64,000 bases of DNA from Cellulomonas cellasea (GTDB lineage: Bacteria; Actinomycetota; Actinomycetes; Actinomycetales; Cellulomonadaceae), in assembly GCF_030372105.1 (NCBI RefSeq), contig NZ_JAUDBQ010000007.1:62001-126000 (forward strand). The letters are read 5' to 3'. The notes under the pieces are model-generated. The model was not told the DNA's origin. It worked only from the letters and a program-made list of their open reading frames with translations, and ran no database searches. Positions 18,259 through 27,083 of this stretch are shown one piece after another; the stretch's first letter is position 1, and each line of letters begins with the position of its first letter. A program made the position numbers and the translations under genes.

Positions 18259-19596
18259 ATGAAGATCACCAGCATCGAGATCGAGGACGTCCGGTTCCCG
18301 ACCTCGCTCACCGCCGACGGCTCGGACGCCATGAACAAGGACGGCGACTACTCCGCCGCCTACGTCGTGCTGCGCACCGACGGCACAGCCTCCGACGGCG
18401 CGCCGCTCGCCGGCTTCGGCCTGACGTTCACCACCGGCCGGGGCAACGACATCGTCGGCGTGGCCGCGCGCCAGCAGGCCGCCCTGCTCGTGGGCCGCGA
18501 CGTCGCCGAGATGGCCGCCGACATGGGCCAGGTCTACCGCGACCTCACCGCCGACGCGCAGATCCGCTGGCTCGGGCCCGAGAAGGGCGTGGTGCACCTG
18601 TCGCTCTCCGCCGTGATGAACGCCGCCTGGGACCTCGTGGCGAGACTCGCCGGCAAGCCGGTGTGGCGCCTGCTGGCCGACATGACGCCCGAGCAGCTCG
18701 TCGACGTCGCCGACCTGCGCTACCTGTCCGACGCGCTCACCCGCGACGAGGCCATCGCGCTGCTGCGCGCCAAGGAGGACGGCAAGGCCGCCCGCATCGC
18801 CGAGCTCGAGGCCACCGGCTACCCCTGCTACACGACGTCCGCGGGCTGGCTCGGCTACAGCGACGAGAAGCTGCGCCGCCTGTGCCAGGAGGCCATCGAC
18901 GAGGGCTACCAGCACATCAAGCTCAAGGTCGGCACGAGCCTCGAGGAGGACATCCGCCGCTGCGCCATCGCGCGCGAGGTCATCGGCCCGGACCGCATCC
19001 TCATGATCGACGCGAACCAGGTGTGGGACGTCGACCAGGCGATCGAGTGGACCAACGCGCTCGCCCAGTTCAACCTGCTCTGGATCGAGGAGCCCACCAG
19101 CCCCGACGACGTGCTGGGCCATGCGGCCATCAAGCGCGGCGTGGCGCCCGTGGGGGTCGCCACCGGCGAGCACTGCCACAACCGGGTCATGTTCAAGCAG
19201 TTCATGCAGGCCGGGGCGATGGACTTCTGCCAGCTCGACGCGGGCCGCCTGGCGAGCCTCAACGAGATCGTGGCGGTGCTGCTGCTCGCCGCGAAGTTCG
19301 ACGTGCCGGTGTGCCCGCACGCGGGCGGCGTGGGGCTGTGCGAGATGGTGCAGCACGTCTCGGCGCTGGACTTCGTGGCCGTGTCCGGCACTCGTGAGGG
19401 CCGCGTCACCGAGTTCGTCGACCACCTGCACGAGCACTTCACCGACCCGTGCATCGTGCGCGACGCCGCGTACGTGCTGCCCAGCCTGCCGGGGTACTCC
19501 ACCGAGATGCATGCCGCCTCGGTGGCCGAGTTCCGGTACCCGGACGGGTCCTACTGGGCTGGCCGCCTCGCTGACGAGGCCGCCGCCGCCGTGTGA
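18259..19596 (+). CDS. fucD: L-fuconate dehydratase (enolase superfamily)
   Basis: Dehydrates L-fuconate to 2-keto-3-deoxy-L-fuconate in the non-phosphorylative L-fucose pathway. The 445 residues match the FucD/ENOSF1 family closely in length and in the opening [17 protein letters not shown]. Catalytic features are visible: KLKVG (KxK base), Mg ligands in [16 protein letters not shown] and GEHCHNR, and a histidine in [11 protein letters not shown]. Mandelate-racemase-type chemistry is known for the family. It is divergent from a hydroxyacid dehydrogenase and convergent, through a strong hairpin, with an SDR that could act on the product. Confidence 0.93.
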   Translation: MKITSIEIEDVRFPTSLTADGSDAMNKDGDYSAAYVVLRTDGTASDGAPLAGFGLTFTTGRGNDIVGVAARQQAALLVGRDVAEMAADMGQVYRDLTADAQIRWLGPEKGVVHLSLSAVMNAAWDLVARLAGKPVWRLLADMTPEQLVDVADLRYLSDALTRDEAIALLRAKEDGKAARIAELEATGYPCYTTSAGWLGYSDEKLRRLCQEAIDEGYQHIKLKVGTSLEEDIRRCAIAREVIGPDRILMIDANQVWDVDQAIEWTNALAQFNLLWIEEPTSPDDVLGHAAIKRGVAPVGVATGEHCHNRVMFKQFMQAGAMDFCQLDAGRLASLNEIVAVLLLAAKFDVPVCPHAGGVGLCEMVQHVSALDFVAVSGTREGRVTEFVDHLHEHFTDPCIVRDAAYVLPSLPGYSTEMHAASVAEFRYPDGSYWAGRLADEAAAAV

Positions 19597-19601
19597 GCCT
19601 G

Positions 19602-19636
19602 AGCCCGCGTGGGCGTCACTGACGCCCACGCGGGCT
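19602..19636. terminator. Bidirectional terminator, fucD / KduD-like SDR
   Basis: A 16-bp perfect stem, AGCCCGCGTGGGCGTC (19602-19617) with its complement at 19621-19636, closes a 3-nt loop. It starts six bases past the fucD stop and ends five bases before the convergent SDR stop. Confidence 0.85.
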
Positions 19637-19640
19637 GTGC

Positions 19641-20396
19641 TCATCGCGCCATCCACCCGCCGTCGACGGCCAGCACCTGGCCGTGCACGTAGGCCGAGGC
19701 CTGCGACGCGAGGAACACCACGACGTTGCCGATGTCCTCGGGCTGGCCCCAGCGCCCGGCCGGGATGCGCACCGAGAGCTGCTCGAGCCGCACCGGGTCG
19801 GCCAGCAGCGCGGTGTTCATCTCCGTGGCCATGTAGCCCGGCGCCACCGCGTTGACGTTGACGCCCTTGCCCGACCACTCATTGCACAGCGCCTTGGTGA
19901 GCTGCGCGACGGCGCCCTTGCTCGCGGCGTACGCGGGCACGGTGAGGCCGCCCTGGAAGCTCAGCAGGGACGCGAGGTTGACGATCTTCCCCTCGCCGCG
20001 CTCGAGCATGGGCCGCCCGAAGATCTGGCAGAGCTGGAACACGGAGCGCAGGTTCACGTCGATGACGCGGTCCCAGGCGTCCAGCGGGAAGTCGATCGCC
20101 GGGTGGCGGTCCTGCGTGCCGGCGTTGTTGACCAGCACGTCCACCCGGTGCTCGGCGAGCACCTGGGCGCCCACCTCGGCGATCTGGTCGGTGTCGGCCA
20201 GGTCGAGCGCGTAGAACGAGACCGTGCGGCCCAGCTCGCCGGCCAGCGCCGAGAGCTCGTCGGGGATGCCGCTGCGGCCGAAGACGATGACGTCGGCGCC
20301 GGCCTCCAGCAGCGCCTGGGAGATGCCGAGACCGAGGCCGCGCCCTCCCCCGGTCACCGCTGCGGTCTTGCCAGTGAGATCGAAGGCGTTGCTCAT
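19641..20396 (-). CDS. KduD-like SDR (2-deoxy-D-gluconate/2-keto-3-deoxy acid dehydrogenase)
   Basis: Classical SDR of 251 residues with TGGGRGLGLGI, NNAGTQDR, catalytic NLASLLSFQGG and YAASK, and the ending VDGGWMAR. The LSFQGG, IPAGRWGQPEDI and APGYMATEMNT segments follow the KduD pattern. It likely oxidises or reduces a 2-keto-3-deoxy sugar acid with NAD(P). Next to fucD, 2-keto-3-deoxy-L-fuconate is an attractive substrate, though D-series deoxy-uronates are equally possible. It is last in a minus-strand operon and overlaps the alcohol dehydrogenase by 4 bp (ATGA). Confidence 0.85.
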   Translation of the reverse strand: MSNAFDLTGKTAAVTGGGRGLGLGISQALLEAGADVIVFGRSGIPDELSALAGELGRTVSFYALDLADTDQIAEVGAQVLAEHRVDVLVNNAGTQDRHPAIDFPLDAWDRVIDVNLRSVFQLCQIFGRPMLERGEGKIVNLASLLSFQGGLTVPAYAASKGAVAQLTKALCNEWSGKGVNVNAVAPGYMATEMNTALLADPVRLEQLSVRIPAGRWGQPEDIGNVVVFLASQASAYVHGQVLAVDGGWMAR

Positions 20397-21427
20397 GCGT
20401 CTGCCGCTCCGTCCAGGGGGGTGAGGAGGACCTTGAGGCAGTCCTGCCCCGAGGTGGCGGCGTCGAATGCCGCGCTGACGTCCTCGAGCGAGAACGCCTT
20501 GGTCGGGAAGCGGTCGAGGCCCAGGTCGCCGGAGGCGATGAGCTCGATCGCGCGCGTGACGTCGGCCGACGTGTACACGCGCACCCCGACCACCGACTGC
20601 TCCTTGAAGCAGACGTCGCGCAGGTCGATCGGGGTGGGCTGCTTGTAGACGCCCACCACGACGATCCGGCCCAGCACGCGCGTGATCGCTGTCAGCTCGG
20701 CGGCGACGCTCGGGTGCGCGGCGCTGTCGAACGTGGTGTCGGCGCCCTCGCCGTCGGTCAGCGGCGCCAGCACCTCTGCCATCGTCGAGCCCTCGGGCAC
20801 GACGGTGAAGCCCAGGCCCTCGGCGACCTCGCGGCGCCAGGCGCTCGGCTCGGTGATGACCACCTGCGCGGCGCCCTCGTGGCGGGCGACCAGCGCGGTG
20901 AGGATGCCGATGGGCCCGGCGCCGTACACCGCGACGACGTCGCCCTTCTCCATGCCGGACAGAGCCACGGCGTGCACCGCGACGGCGAGCGGCTCGGCGA
21001 GCGCGGCCGTGCGGGGGTCGACGCCCTCGGGCACCGGGTGCAGCACCTCGGGCGGGAGCGCCACGTACTGCGCCATGCCGCCCGCGGTGTCGATGCCGTA
21101 CAGCCCGAGGCGACGGCACACGTGCGCGTGGCCGTCACGGCAGGCCTTGCACTCGCCGCAGCTGATGAGCGGCTCGGCGATCACGAGCGTGCCCTCGGCG
21201 GGGCCCGTCGCGCCGGCGCGCTCCACCCAGCCCGACAGCTCGTGGCCCATGACCAGCGGCGCCTGGGCGCGCGGGTGCTTGCCGTGCAGGATCGACAGGT
21301 CCGTGCCGCAGATGCCGTTGTACGCGACCTTGACCAGGGCCCACCCCTCGGGGACCTCCGGCATCGCGATGCTGGTGACGGCGACCTCGTCTGTGGCGGT
21401 CCAGACGGCCGCCTTCATGCTGCTCAC
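20393..21427 (-). CDS. Zinc-dependent medium-chain alcohol dehydrogenase
   Basis: 344 residues, start GTG 21427 with AGGAG six bases upstream (an in-frame ATG three codons later is an alternative). Catalytic zinc residues appear in GICGTDL and GHEL. The structural zinc set is the four-cysteine cluster CGECKACRDGHAHVC, and the cofactor motif is VAVYGAGPIGIL. Relatives include sorbitol, threonine and L-galactonate/L-idonate dehydrogenases, so a polyol or sugar-acid substrate is expected. It is separated from the upstream hydroxyacid dehydrogenase by one base and overlaps the downstream SDR, so it is strongly operonic. Confidence 0.88.
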   Translation of the reverse strand: MSSMKAAVWTATDEVAVTSIAMPEVPEGWALVKVAYNGICGTDLSILHGKHPRAQAPLVMGHELSGWVERAGATGPAEGTLVIAEPLISCGECKACRDGHAHVCRRLGLYGIDTAGGMAQYVALPPEVLHPVPEGVDPRTAALAEPLAVAVHAVALSGMEKGDVVAVYGAGPIGILTALVARHEGAAQVVITEPSAWRREVAEGLGFTVVPEGSTMAEVLAPLTDGEGADTTFDSAAHPSVAAELTAITRVLGRIVVVGVYKQPTPIDLRDVCFKEQSVVGVRVYTSADVTRAIELIASGDLGLDRFPTKAFSLEDVSAAFDAATSGQDCLKVLLTPLDGAADA

Positions 21428-21428
21428 G

Positions 21429-22445
21429 TCATGCTCCTGTCGTGCGGGTGGTGGCGGGCGGGCACGTGCTGTTCCGCCCAGGGGCCCCGAGGACCTCGGG
21501 GTTGACGATGTTGCGCGGCGCGCGGTCCGCGCAGACCTCGACGACGTTCTCGACGGTGCGCCGCTTCAGCTCGTCGTACGACTCCTCCGTGTACCAGGCG
21601 AGGTGCGGGGTGAGCACCACGTTGTCGAAGCCGGTGAGCGGGTCGTCGGCGGGGATCGGCTCGGTGACGTGCACGTCGATGCCCGCGCCCCGGATGCGGC
21701 CGGCGGTCAGCACGTCGACCAGCGCGTCCGCGTCGATCACGCCGCCGCGCGCGGTGTTGACCACGATCGCGTCCTCGCGCAGCAGCGCGAGCTCGGCGGC
21801 GCCGATCATGCCGCGTGTGCTCTCGGTGAGCGGCACGTGCACCGAGACCACCTGCGAGCGCTCCAGCAGCTCGGTGAGCGACACCGACGGGAAGCCGTGG
21901 AACGTCGCCGCGCCCGGCTCGGCCGCCACGTCGTAGCCGATGACCTCGTACCCCAGGCCGGCGGCCTTGCGGGCCGTCGCGGTGCCGATCAGGCCCATGC
22001 CGACGACGCCGAACACCCGGGCCCGGGTCTGGAACAGCGGGCGCACCGCCACCAGGTCGAAGGACCCCGCGCGCACGCCGCGGTCGAGGCGCGGGATGCC
22101 CCGGGCCACGGCCAGCGCCATGCCGATCGCGTGGTCGGACACCGCCTCTGTGCCGTAGTCCGGCACATTGCACACGGCGATGCCGCGCGCGGTCGCCGCC
22201 GCGACGTCGACCGAGTCGACGCCCACGCCGTACCGGCCGATGGCGCGCAGATCGGGCAGCGCGTCCATGACCTCGGCGGTGATGTGCGCGTACTGGACGA
22301 GGATGCCCTGGGCGCCGGCCGCGTTCGCGACCAGCTCGGAGGCGTCCCGGGACTGGGTGAGGACGAGATCGGCCCCGGCCGCGTCCACCACTGCCTGCTC
22401 GGCGGTGAACGTGTCGTGGTCGCACTCGGTGATGACGATGCGCAC
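21429..22445 (-). CDS. D-2-hydroxyacid dehydrogenase, CtBP-like
   Basis: 338 residues from GTG 22445. The NAD motif is GVVGMGLIGTATARK. Catalytic residues are Arg in NTARGGVID, Glu in VTEPIPADDP and His in LTPHLAWYTEESYDE, the last being typical of the C-terminal-binding-protein branch. The last 18 residues (Pro/Thr-rich) are an unusual tail. In this operon it probably reduces or oxidises a 2-keto or 2-hydroxy sugar-acid intermediate; the exact compound is unknown. It is the second distinct hydroxyacid dehydrogenase of the region. Confidence 0.87.
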   Translation of the reverse strand: MRIVITECDHDTFTAEQAVVDAAGADLVLTQSRDASELVANAAGAQGILVQYAHITAEVMDALPDLRAIGRYGVGVDSVDVAAATARGIAVCNVPDYGTEAVSDHAIGMALAVARGIPRLDRGVRAGSFDLVAVRPLFQTRARVFGVVGMGLIGTATARKAAGLGYEVIGYDVAAEPGAATFHGFPSVSLTELLERSQVVSVHVPLTESTRGMIGAAELALLREDAIVVNTARGGVIDADALVDVLTAGRIRGAGIDVHVTEPIPADDPLTGFDNVVLTPHLAWYTEESYDELKRRTVENVVEVCADRAPRNIVNPEVLGAPGRNSTCPPATTRTTGA

Positions 22446-22502
22446 GGTGCTTCCTTGCTCTACGTGGGGTGAGGCTCTACGAGGGGTGGTTCGGGGCGGG
22501 GC

Positions 22503-23294
22503 TCAGCGAGCCAGCCAGCCGCCGTCCACCGGCAGGATCGCGCCGTGCACGTAGCTCGCGGCGGGCGAGCACAGGAACAGCACGGCGCCGGCGATGTCCT
22601 CCGCCTGGGCCCAGCGGCCCGCGGGGATGCGCCCGAGGATCGAGTCGCTGCGCGCGGCGTCCTGGCGCAGGTCGTGCGTGTTGGCGGTGGCGACGTAGCC
22701 GGGGGCGACGGCGTTGACATTGACGCCCTTGTCGGCCCACTCGTTCGCGAGCGCCTTGGTCAGGCCGGCGACGGCCGACTTCGAGGCGGTGTACCCGGGG
22801 ACGTTGATGCCGCCCTGGAACGAGAGCATCGACGCGGTGTTGACGATCTTCCCGCTGCCGCGCTCGATCATGCCGCGCCCCACCTCGCGCGAGAGCACGA
22901 ACGTGGTGCGCATGTTGACGTCGATCACGTGGTCGAAGTCCTCGTCGGGGTGCACGGCGGCGGGCACCCGGCGGATCGTCCCGCCGTTGTTCACCAGGAT
23001 GTCCACGTCCAGGTCGACGAGGCGCGCGGCCAGCTCGGCCACCTGCGCGCGGTCGGAGAAGTCAGCGCGAATCGGGGTGAACGCGCGACCGGCGCCCTCC
23101 ACGGCGGCGCGGGCGTCGCTGTCGCCCTCCGGCATGTCATAGCTGACGCCGATGACGTCCGCGCCGGCCTTCGCCAGCGTCGTGGCGATGGCCAGGCCGA
23201 TGCCCTGGCTCGCGCCGGTCACCACGGCGAGCTTCCCCTCGATGGACAGCAGGGACTCGGCGAACTGGGCGGGGGTCTGGGCTGCGTTGCTCAT
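22503..23294 (-). CDS. kduD: 2-keto-3-deoxy-D-gluconate (DKII) dehydrogenase KduD
   Basis: SDR of 263 residues reducing 2,5-diketo-3-deoxygluconate to 2-keto-3-deoxygluconate. The C-terminal half follows the enterobacterial KduD pattern closely: NTASMLSFQGGINVPGYTASKS, ANEWADKGVNVNAVAPGY, RIPAGRWAQAEDI and PVDGGWLAR. The N-terminus has about 16 extra residues before GKLAVVTGASQGIG. The start at ATG 23294 is chosen because the upstream in-frame extension is Arg-rich and unrelated. KduI, which makes its substrate, is encoded 0.9 kb upstream on the same strand, with an IclR gene between. Confidence 0.9.
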   Translation of the reverse strand: MSNAAQTPAQFAESLLSIEGKLAVVTGASQGIGLAIATTLAKAGADVIGVSYDMPEGDSDARAAVEGAGRAFTPIRADFSDRAQVAELAARLVDLDVDILVNNGGTIRRVPAAVHPDEDFDHVIDVNMRTTFVLSREVGRGMIERGSGKIVNTASMLSFQGGINVPGYTASKSAVAGLTKALANEWADKGVNVNAVAPGYVATANTHDLRQDAARSDSILGRIPAGRWAQAEDIAGAVLFLCSPAASYVHGAILPVDGGWLAR

Positions 23295-23358
23295 ATGTCT
23301 GCGCTCTCTGTGGGTCGTGCGGTGCACGGCGACACGCACGACTGCGTGGCGCCGGGGG

Positions 23359-24147
23359 TCAGGCCCTGGGTCGGTAGCCCAGGGCCGCGGAGATCCGGCC
23401 GGCTGCGGCCACGGCCTCGGGGGCCATGGCCTCGATCTGGTCGAGGGAGTGCTCGAGCGTGAGCGTCGAGATGCTCAGCCCGTACTTCACGGTGCCCGTG
23501 TGGTCACGGACGGGGGCTGCCACGCAGGCCACCCCGGGGACGTTCTCCTCGCGGTCGAGCGCGTACCCGACCTTGCGGACGTGCGCGAGCTCGCGGCGCA
23601 GTTCGTCGAGGGTCGTCAGGGTGTGCTCGGTGCGACGGGGCAGGCCCGCCCGGGCCACGAACCGCGCCAGGGCGTCGTCGCTGTAGTCGCTCAGCACGAC
23701 CTTGCCGATGCCCGAGGAGTGCATGGGGATGGCGTGCCCCACCCGCGAGGGCATCTTGTAGGGCTTGTCCGAGTCGGTGCGGATCAGGTAGACGATCTCG
23801 TCGCCGTTCGCGGCGCCCACGTGGATGGTGCACTTCACCCGGTCCACGAGCTCGTCCACGAACGGCTGGCAGATCGCCGAGATGTCGATGCGCTGCAACG
23901 CCAGGCCCGCGAGCGACAGGATCTTCGGGCCGGGCAGATACCCGCCGTCCGATCCTGTCGCCACGAAGCCCCTGTCACTGAGCGTCGCGAGGATGCGGTG
24001 CACGGTGGCCTTCGCCAGCCCCGTCGCCTCCACCACATCCGTGAACCTGGCGTGCGCCATCGCCGCCTCCAGCACGAGCAGCGTCTTCTCGCTCGCGCTC
24101 AAGGCAGTGCCCTGCGCTGCGCCGGGGTTCTCGACCTCGTTGACCAT
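23359..24147 (-). CDS. IclR family transcriptional regulator
   Basis: 262 residues: winged helix-turn-helix with FTDVVEATGLAKATVHRILATL (about residues 35-56), then an IclR effector domain containing GAANGDEIVYLIRTDSD and the signature GYALDREENVPGVACVAAPV. It lies between kduI and kduD on the same strand. By analogy with KdgR, an IclR repressor that senses 2-keto-3-deoxygluconate, it may regulate this deoxy-uronate cluster; that is inference. A candidate site set is the GGAAC repeat at 28276-28307 before the TRAP genes. Confidence 0.9.
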   Translation of the reverse strand: MVNEVENPGAAQGTALSASEKTLLVLEAAMAHARFTDVVEATGLAKATVHRILATLSDRGFVATGSDGGYLPGPKILSLAGLALQRIDISAICQPFVDELVDRVKCTIHVGAANGDEIVYLIRTDSDKPYKMPSRVGHAIPMHSSGIGKVVLSDYSDDALARFVARAGLPRRTEHTLTTLDELRRELAHVRKVGYALDREENVPGVACVAAPVRDHTGTVKYGLSISTLTLEHSLDQIEAMAPEAVAAAGRISAALGYRPRA

Positions 24148-24236
24148 GGGTGTCTGCCTGTCGTGTGGTGATGATCGGTTCCGTCGACCGCTGTCATGGC
24201 ATGTCGTACCAGGTCGGCCTCGGGATCCGCTCGGAT

Positions 24237-25076
24237 TCAGCGCATCTCGGCGACGGGGAAGGTGTCCATGTCGTCGAAGGACTGGTTCTCACCGGCCATG
24301 GCCCACACGAAGCTGTAGCTCGCGGTGCCGACGCCCGAGTGCACCGACCAGCTCGGCGAGATGATCGCCTCGTGGTTGCCCACCACCAGGTGACGGGTCT
24401 CGGACGGCTCGCCCAGGATGTGGATGACGCGCGCGTCCTCCGGCACGTCGAAGTAGAGGTACGCCTCCATGCGCCGGTCGTGGGTGTGCGCGGGCATGGT
24501 GTTCCACATGCTGCCCGGGTGCAGCGTCGTGACGCCCATGACCACCTGGCAGCTGCGCACGCCGTTCTCGTGGATGTACTGGTTGAGCGTCCGACGGTTC
24601 GACGTCAGCGGATCGCCCAGCTCGCGCACGTTGCCCTGGCCGGCCTCGACCAGCGTGGTCGGGTACGCGGTGTGCGCGGGGGCGGAGACGGCGTAGAACC
24701 GCGCCGGGCCGCGCTCGCCGTCGACGTCGGTGGACGCGAACACGACGTCCTTGGCCCCACGGCCGATGTACAGGCACGAGCCGTGGGCCAGCGTGTGCAC
24801 CGTGCCGTCCACGGTGACGGTGCCCGCCCCGCCGACGTTGACGATGCCGGCCTCGCGGTGCTCGAAGAAGAAGTCGCTGCGGATCTCGGGGAAGGTCGGC
24901 AGCACGACAGTGGTGGTCACCGGCAGCGCGCCGACGAGCACGACGCGGTCGTGGTGCGTGTAGACGGCGTTGACCTCGTCGGCGACGAACAGGTCCTGGA
25001 CGAGGTACCGGCGCCGCAGCTCGGCGGTGTCCATGCCCGGGATGTGCTCCGGGCTGGTGGCGTAGCGCTGTTCCAT
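24237..25076 (-). CDS. kduI: 5-keto-4-deoxyuronate isomerase
   Basis: KduI isomerises 5-dehydro-4-deoxy-D-glucuronate, released from unsaturated uronates, to 2,5-diketo-3-deoxygluconate. The 279 residues match the family length of about 278. Cupin-type zinc ligands are recognisable: His, His and Glu in MPAHTHDRRMEAYLYF and a later His in SWSVHSGVGT. The opening EHIPGMDTAELRRRYLVQDLF is also family-typical. It implies growth on products of polysaccharide lyases or of unsaturated glucuronyl hydrolases, though none is encoded in this window. It precedes the IclR gene and kduD. Confidence 0.94.
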   Translation of the reverse strand: MEQRYATSPEHIPGMDTAELRRRYLVQDLFVADEVNAVYTHHDRVVLVGALPVTTTVVLPTFPEIRSDFFFEHREAGIVNVGGAGTVTVDGTVHTLAHGSCLYIGRGAKDVVFASTDVDGERGPARFYAVSAPAHTAYPTTLVEAGQGNVRELGDPLTSNRRTLNQYIHENGVRSCQVVMGVTTLHPGSMWNTMPAHTHDRRMEAYLYFDVPEDARVIHILGEPSETRHLVVGNHEAIISPSWSVHSGVGTASYSFVWAMAGENQSFDDMDTFPVAEMR

Positions 25077-25153
25077 GACGTGCCTTTCCGTGCGTGGCCC
25101 CGTGCGGGACGGGTGGGCCGCTCGCTCACGCGGAGGCGGTGCGCAGCAGGCCC

Positions 25154-25161
25154 TATATATA
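25154..25161 (-). promoter_or_regulatory. AT-rich tract, possible kduI promoter element
   Basis: TATATATA stands out in this GC-rich genome and lies 78 bp upstream of the kduI start. It could be a -10 element, but no good -35 box is seen at the expected distance. It also forms part of the T-containing stretch after the dctM terminator hairpin. Confidence 0.3.
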
Positions 25162-25178
25162 AGGAGAGAAGTCGGGTT

Positions 25179-25213
25179 GCCGGACGGGGCACAGGGGACG
25201 TGCCCCGCCCGGC
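25179..25213 (-). terminator. Terminator of TRAP operon
   Basis: GCCGGACGGGGCAC (25179-25192) pairs with GTGCCCCGCCCGGC (25200-25213), one mismatch, 7-nt loop. It begins 11 bases past the stop of the minus-strand large permease and is followed on that strand by a pyrimidine-rich run (CTTCTCTCCTT). Confidence 0.7.
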
Positions 25214-25224
25214 GGAGCCTCCAC

Positions 25225-26535
25225 CTACGGCATCACCAATCCGAGGGTGGTCGGCAGCCACATCGACAGCGCAGGCGTGAAGATCACGACGATGAGCATC
25301 ACGACGAGCGCGCCGAAGAACGGCAGCAGGCGGCGGATGACGTCCTCGATGGCCAGGTTCGCGACCTTGGCCCCCACGAACAGCACGGGTCCCACCGGTG
25401 GGGTGATCGTGCCGATGCACAGGTTGAAGATCATCATGATGCCGAAGTGCACCGGGTGGATCCCGAAGCTCGTGACGATCGGCAGGAAGATCGGCGTGAA
25501 GATCAGCACCGCCGGCGTCGGGTCCATGAAGCAGCCGATGATGAGCAGCACCAGCGAGATCAGCAGGAGCAGGATCACCGGGTTGTCGCTGACCTTGAAC
25601 ATCGCCTCGGACACCAGCGCCGGGATCTTGGCGTAGGACATCACGAAGCCCATGACCGACGAGACGCCGACCAGGAACATGACCACGGCCGTGGTGCGGG
25701 TCGCGTCCATGAAGATGCTGGGCAGCTGCTTGACCTTGATCGCCCGGTAGATGAACGACAGGGCCAGCGAGTAGACGACCGCGATGCACGAGCCCTCGGT
25801 CGGCGTGAAGTAGCCGGCGAGGATACCGCCGATGACCACGACGATGAGCGCCAGCGACGGCACCGCGTCGAGGATGATCTTCGCTCCCTGGCCGAACGTG
25901 ATCTTGTCCGTGTACTTGAGCTCAGGACGCTTGCGGGCATACAGGTAGACGACGACCATGCAGGTCAGCGCCCAGAGGATGCCCGGAACATATCCCGCGA
26001 CGAACAGCGCGGCGATCGACGTGCTCGACACGAGCGAGTAGACGATCATCAGGTTGCTCGGGGGGATGAGCATGCCGGCCGGAGCCGAGGCGATGTTGGT
26101 GGCCGCGGCGAAGTTCTTGTCGTAGCCCTCCTTCGCCTGCAGCGGGCCCATGGTGGAGCCGACGGCCGCGGCGGCCGCGACTGCCGATCCGGAGACGGCG
26201 CCGAACAGCGCGTTGGCCGCGACGTTCGACTGCGCGAGCGAGCCCGGGGCCTTGCCGACCATCACCTTGGCGGCGTTGATGAGCCGTAGGGCGATACCGC
26301 CGTTATTCATGATGACGCCGGCGAGGACGAAGAACGGGATGGCGAGCAGGGGGAAGGAGTTGATCCCCCGGAAGATCTGCTGGGCAGAGGTGAGGACGCC
26401 ATTCTCGAAGCCGAGGATGACGATCATCGCCACGGCGGACGAGCCGCCGACGGCCACGCTGATCGGGGTGCCGATCAGGAGGAGCACGACAATGCCTACA
26501 ACGAGGACAAGGCCTGCGATTGCTGCGGGATCCAT
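25225..26535 (-). CDS. TRAP transporter large permease (DctM family)
   Basis: 436 residues, about twelve membrane spans, the sodium-dependent transport subunit. Typical DctM segments include GINSFPLLAIPFFVLAG, APAGMLIPPSNLMIVYS, GYFTPTEGSCIAVVYS and PPVGPVLFVGAK. It is encoded directly after the small permease (16-bp gap) and completes a three-gene P-Q-M operon. In this setting a uronate or sugar acid substrate is likely, since TRAP systems take up carboxylates including hexuronates. Confidence 0.94.
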   Translation of the reverse strand: MDPAAIAGLVLVVGIVVLLLIGTPISVAVGGSSAVAMIVILGFENGVLTSAQQIFRGINSFPLLAIPFFVLAGVIMNNGGIALRLINAAKVMVGKAPGSLAQSNVAANALFGAVSGSAVAAAAAVGSTMGPLQAKEGYDKNFAAATNIASAPAGMLIPPSNLMIVYSLVSSTSIAALFVAGYVPGILWALTCMVVVYLYARKRPELKYTDKITFGQGAKIILDAVPSLALIVVVIGGILAGYFTPTEGSCIAVVYSLALSFIYRAIKVKQLPSIFMDATRTTAVVMFLVGVSSVMGFVMSYAKIPALVSEAMFKVSDNPVILLLLISLVLLIIGCFMDPTPAVLIFTPIFLPIVTSFGIHPVHFGIMMIFNLCIGTITPPVGPVLFVGAKVANLAIEDVIRRLLPFFGALVVMLIVVIFTPALSMWLPTTLGLVMP

Positions 26536-26551
26536 GGTTGTCGTCCCTCCT

Positions 26552-27058
26552 TTACAGAAGCTCGGGCTCGGCGTCCTCGTCGACTGCCTTCTCGGCGCCG
26601 GTGAGGATCCGGATCAGGTGGTAGAGGGTGTAGAAGCAGATCAGCACCCCGGCGATCGGCAGGGCCAGGTACATCGGCCCCACGTTCACGGGCAGGCCCG
26701 TGAGGTTCTGCTCCCAGGCGAGTGACACCACGCGGTACCCGCCCCACACCAGCACCAGGCTGGAGAAGGCGAGGATCACGAGCTGCACCACGACGGTGAG
26801 CCACAGCTGGACTGCCTGGGGAAGGCGGCGGACCGCGAAGTCCACGGCGATGTGCCCCCGCTCGCCGAAGACGAGTGCCGCCCCGAAGAGGCCCAACCAG
26901 ATGAACAGGTACTTGGCCAGCTCCTCAGACCAGCCACTGGGACTGTTGAGGACCTGCCGCGCGAAGACCTGCCACGAGACATCGACGACGAGCACTGCGA
27001 ACAGCGCCACGCACGTCCACGTCAGGATGCGGTCCAGCGCATTCTTGACTGCGGTCAT
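26552..27058 (-). CDS. TRAP transporter small permease (DctQ family)
   Basis: 168 residues with four membrane helices, the obligate partner of the large permease. The conserved early segment WQVFARQVLNSPSGWSEELA, which contains the family's typical W.EE pattern, and GHIAVDFAVRRLP are visible. The C-terminal tail is acidic. Gaps of 16 and 25 bp to the flanking TRAP genes indicate a single transcript. Confidence 0.92.
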   Translation of the reverse strand: MTAVKNALDRILTWTCVALFAVLVVDVSWQVFARQVLNSPSGWSEELAKYLFIWLGLFGAALVFGERGHIAVDFAVRRLPQAVQLWLTVVVQLVILAFSSLVLVWGGYRVVSLAWEQNLTGLPVNVGPMYLALPIAGVLICFYTLYHLIRILTGAEKAVDEDAEPELL

Positions 27059-27083
27059 GTCAGACCTCTTCGGGACGGGCGGC

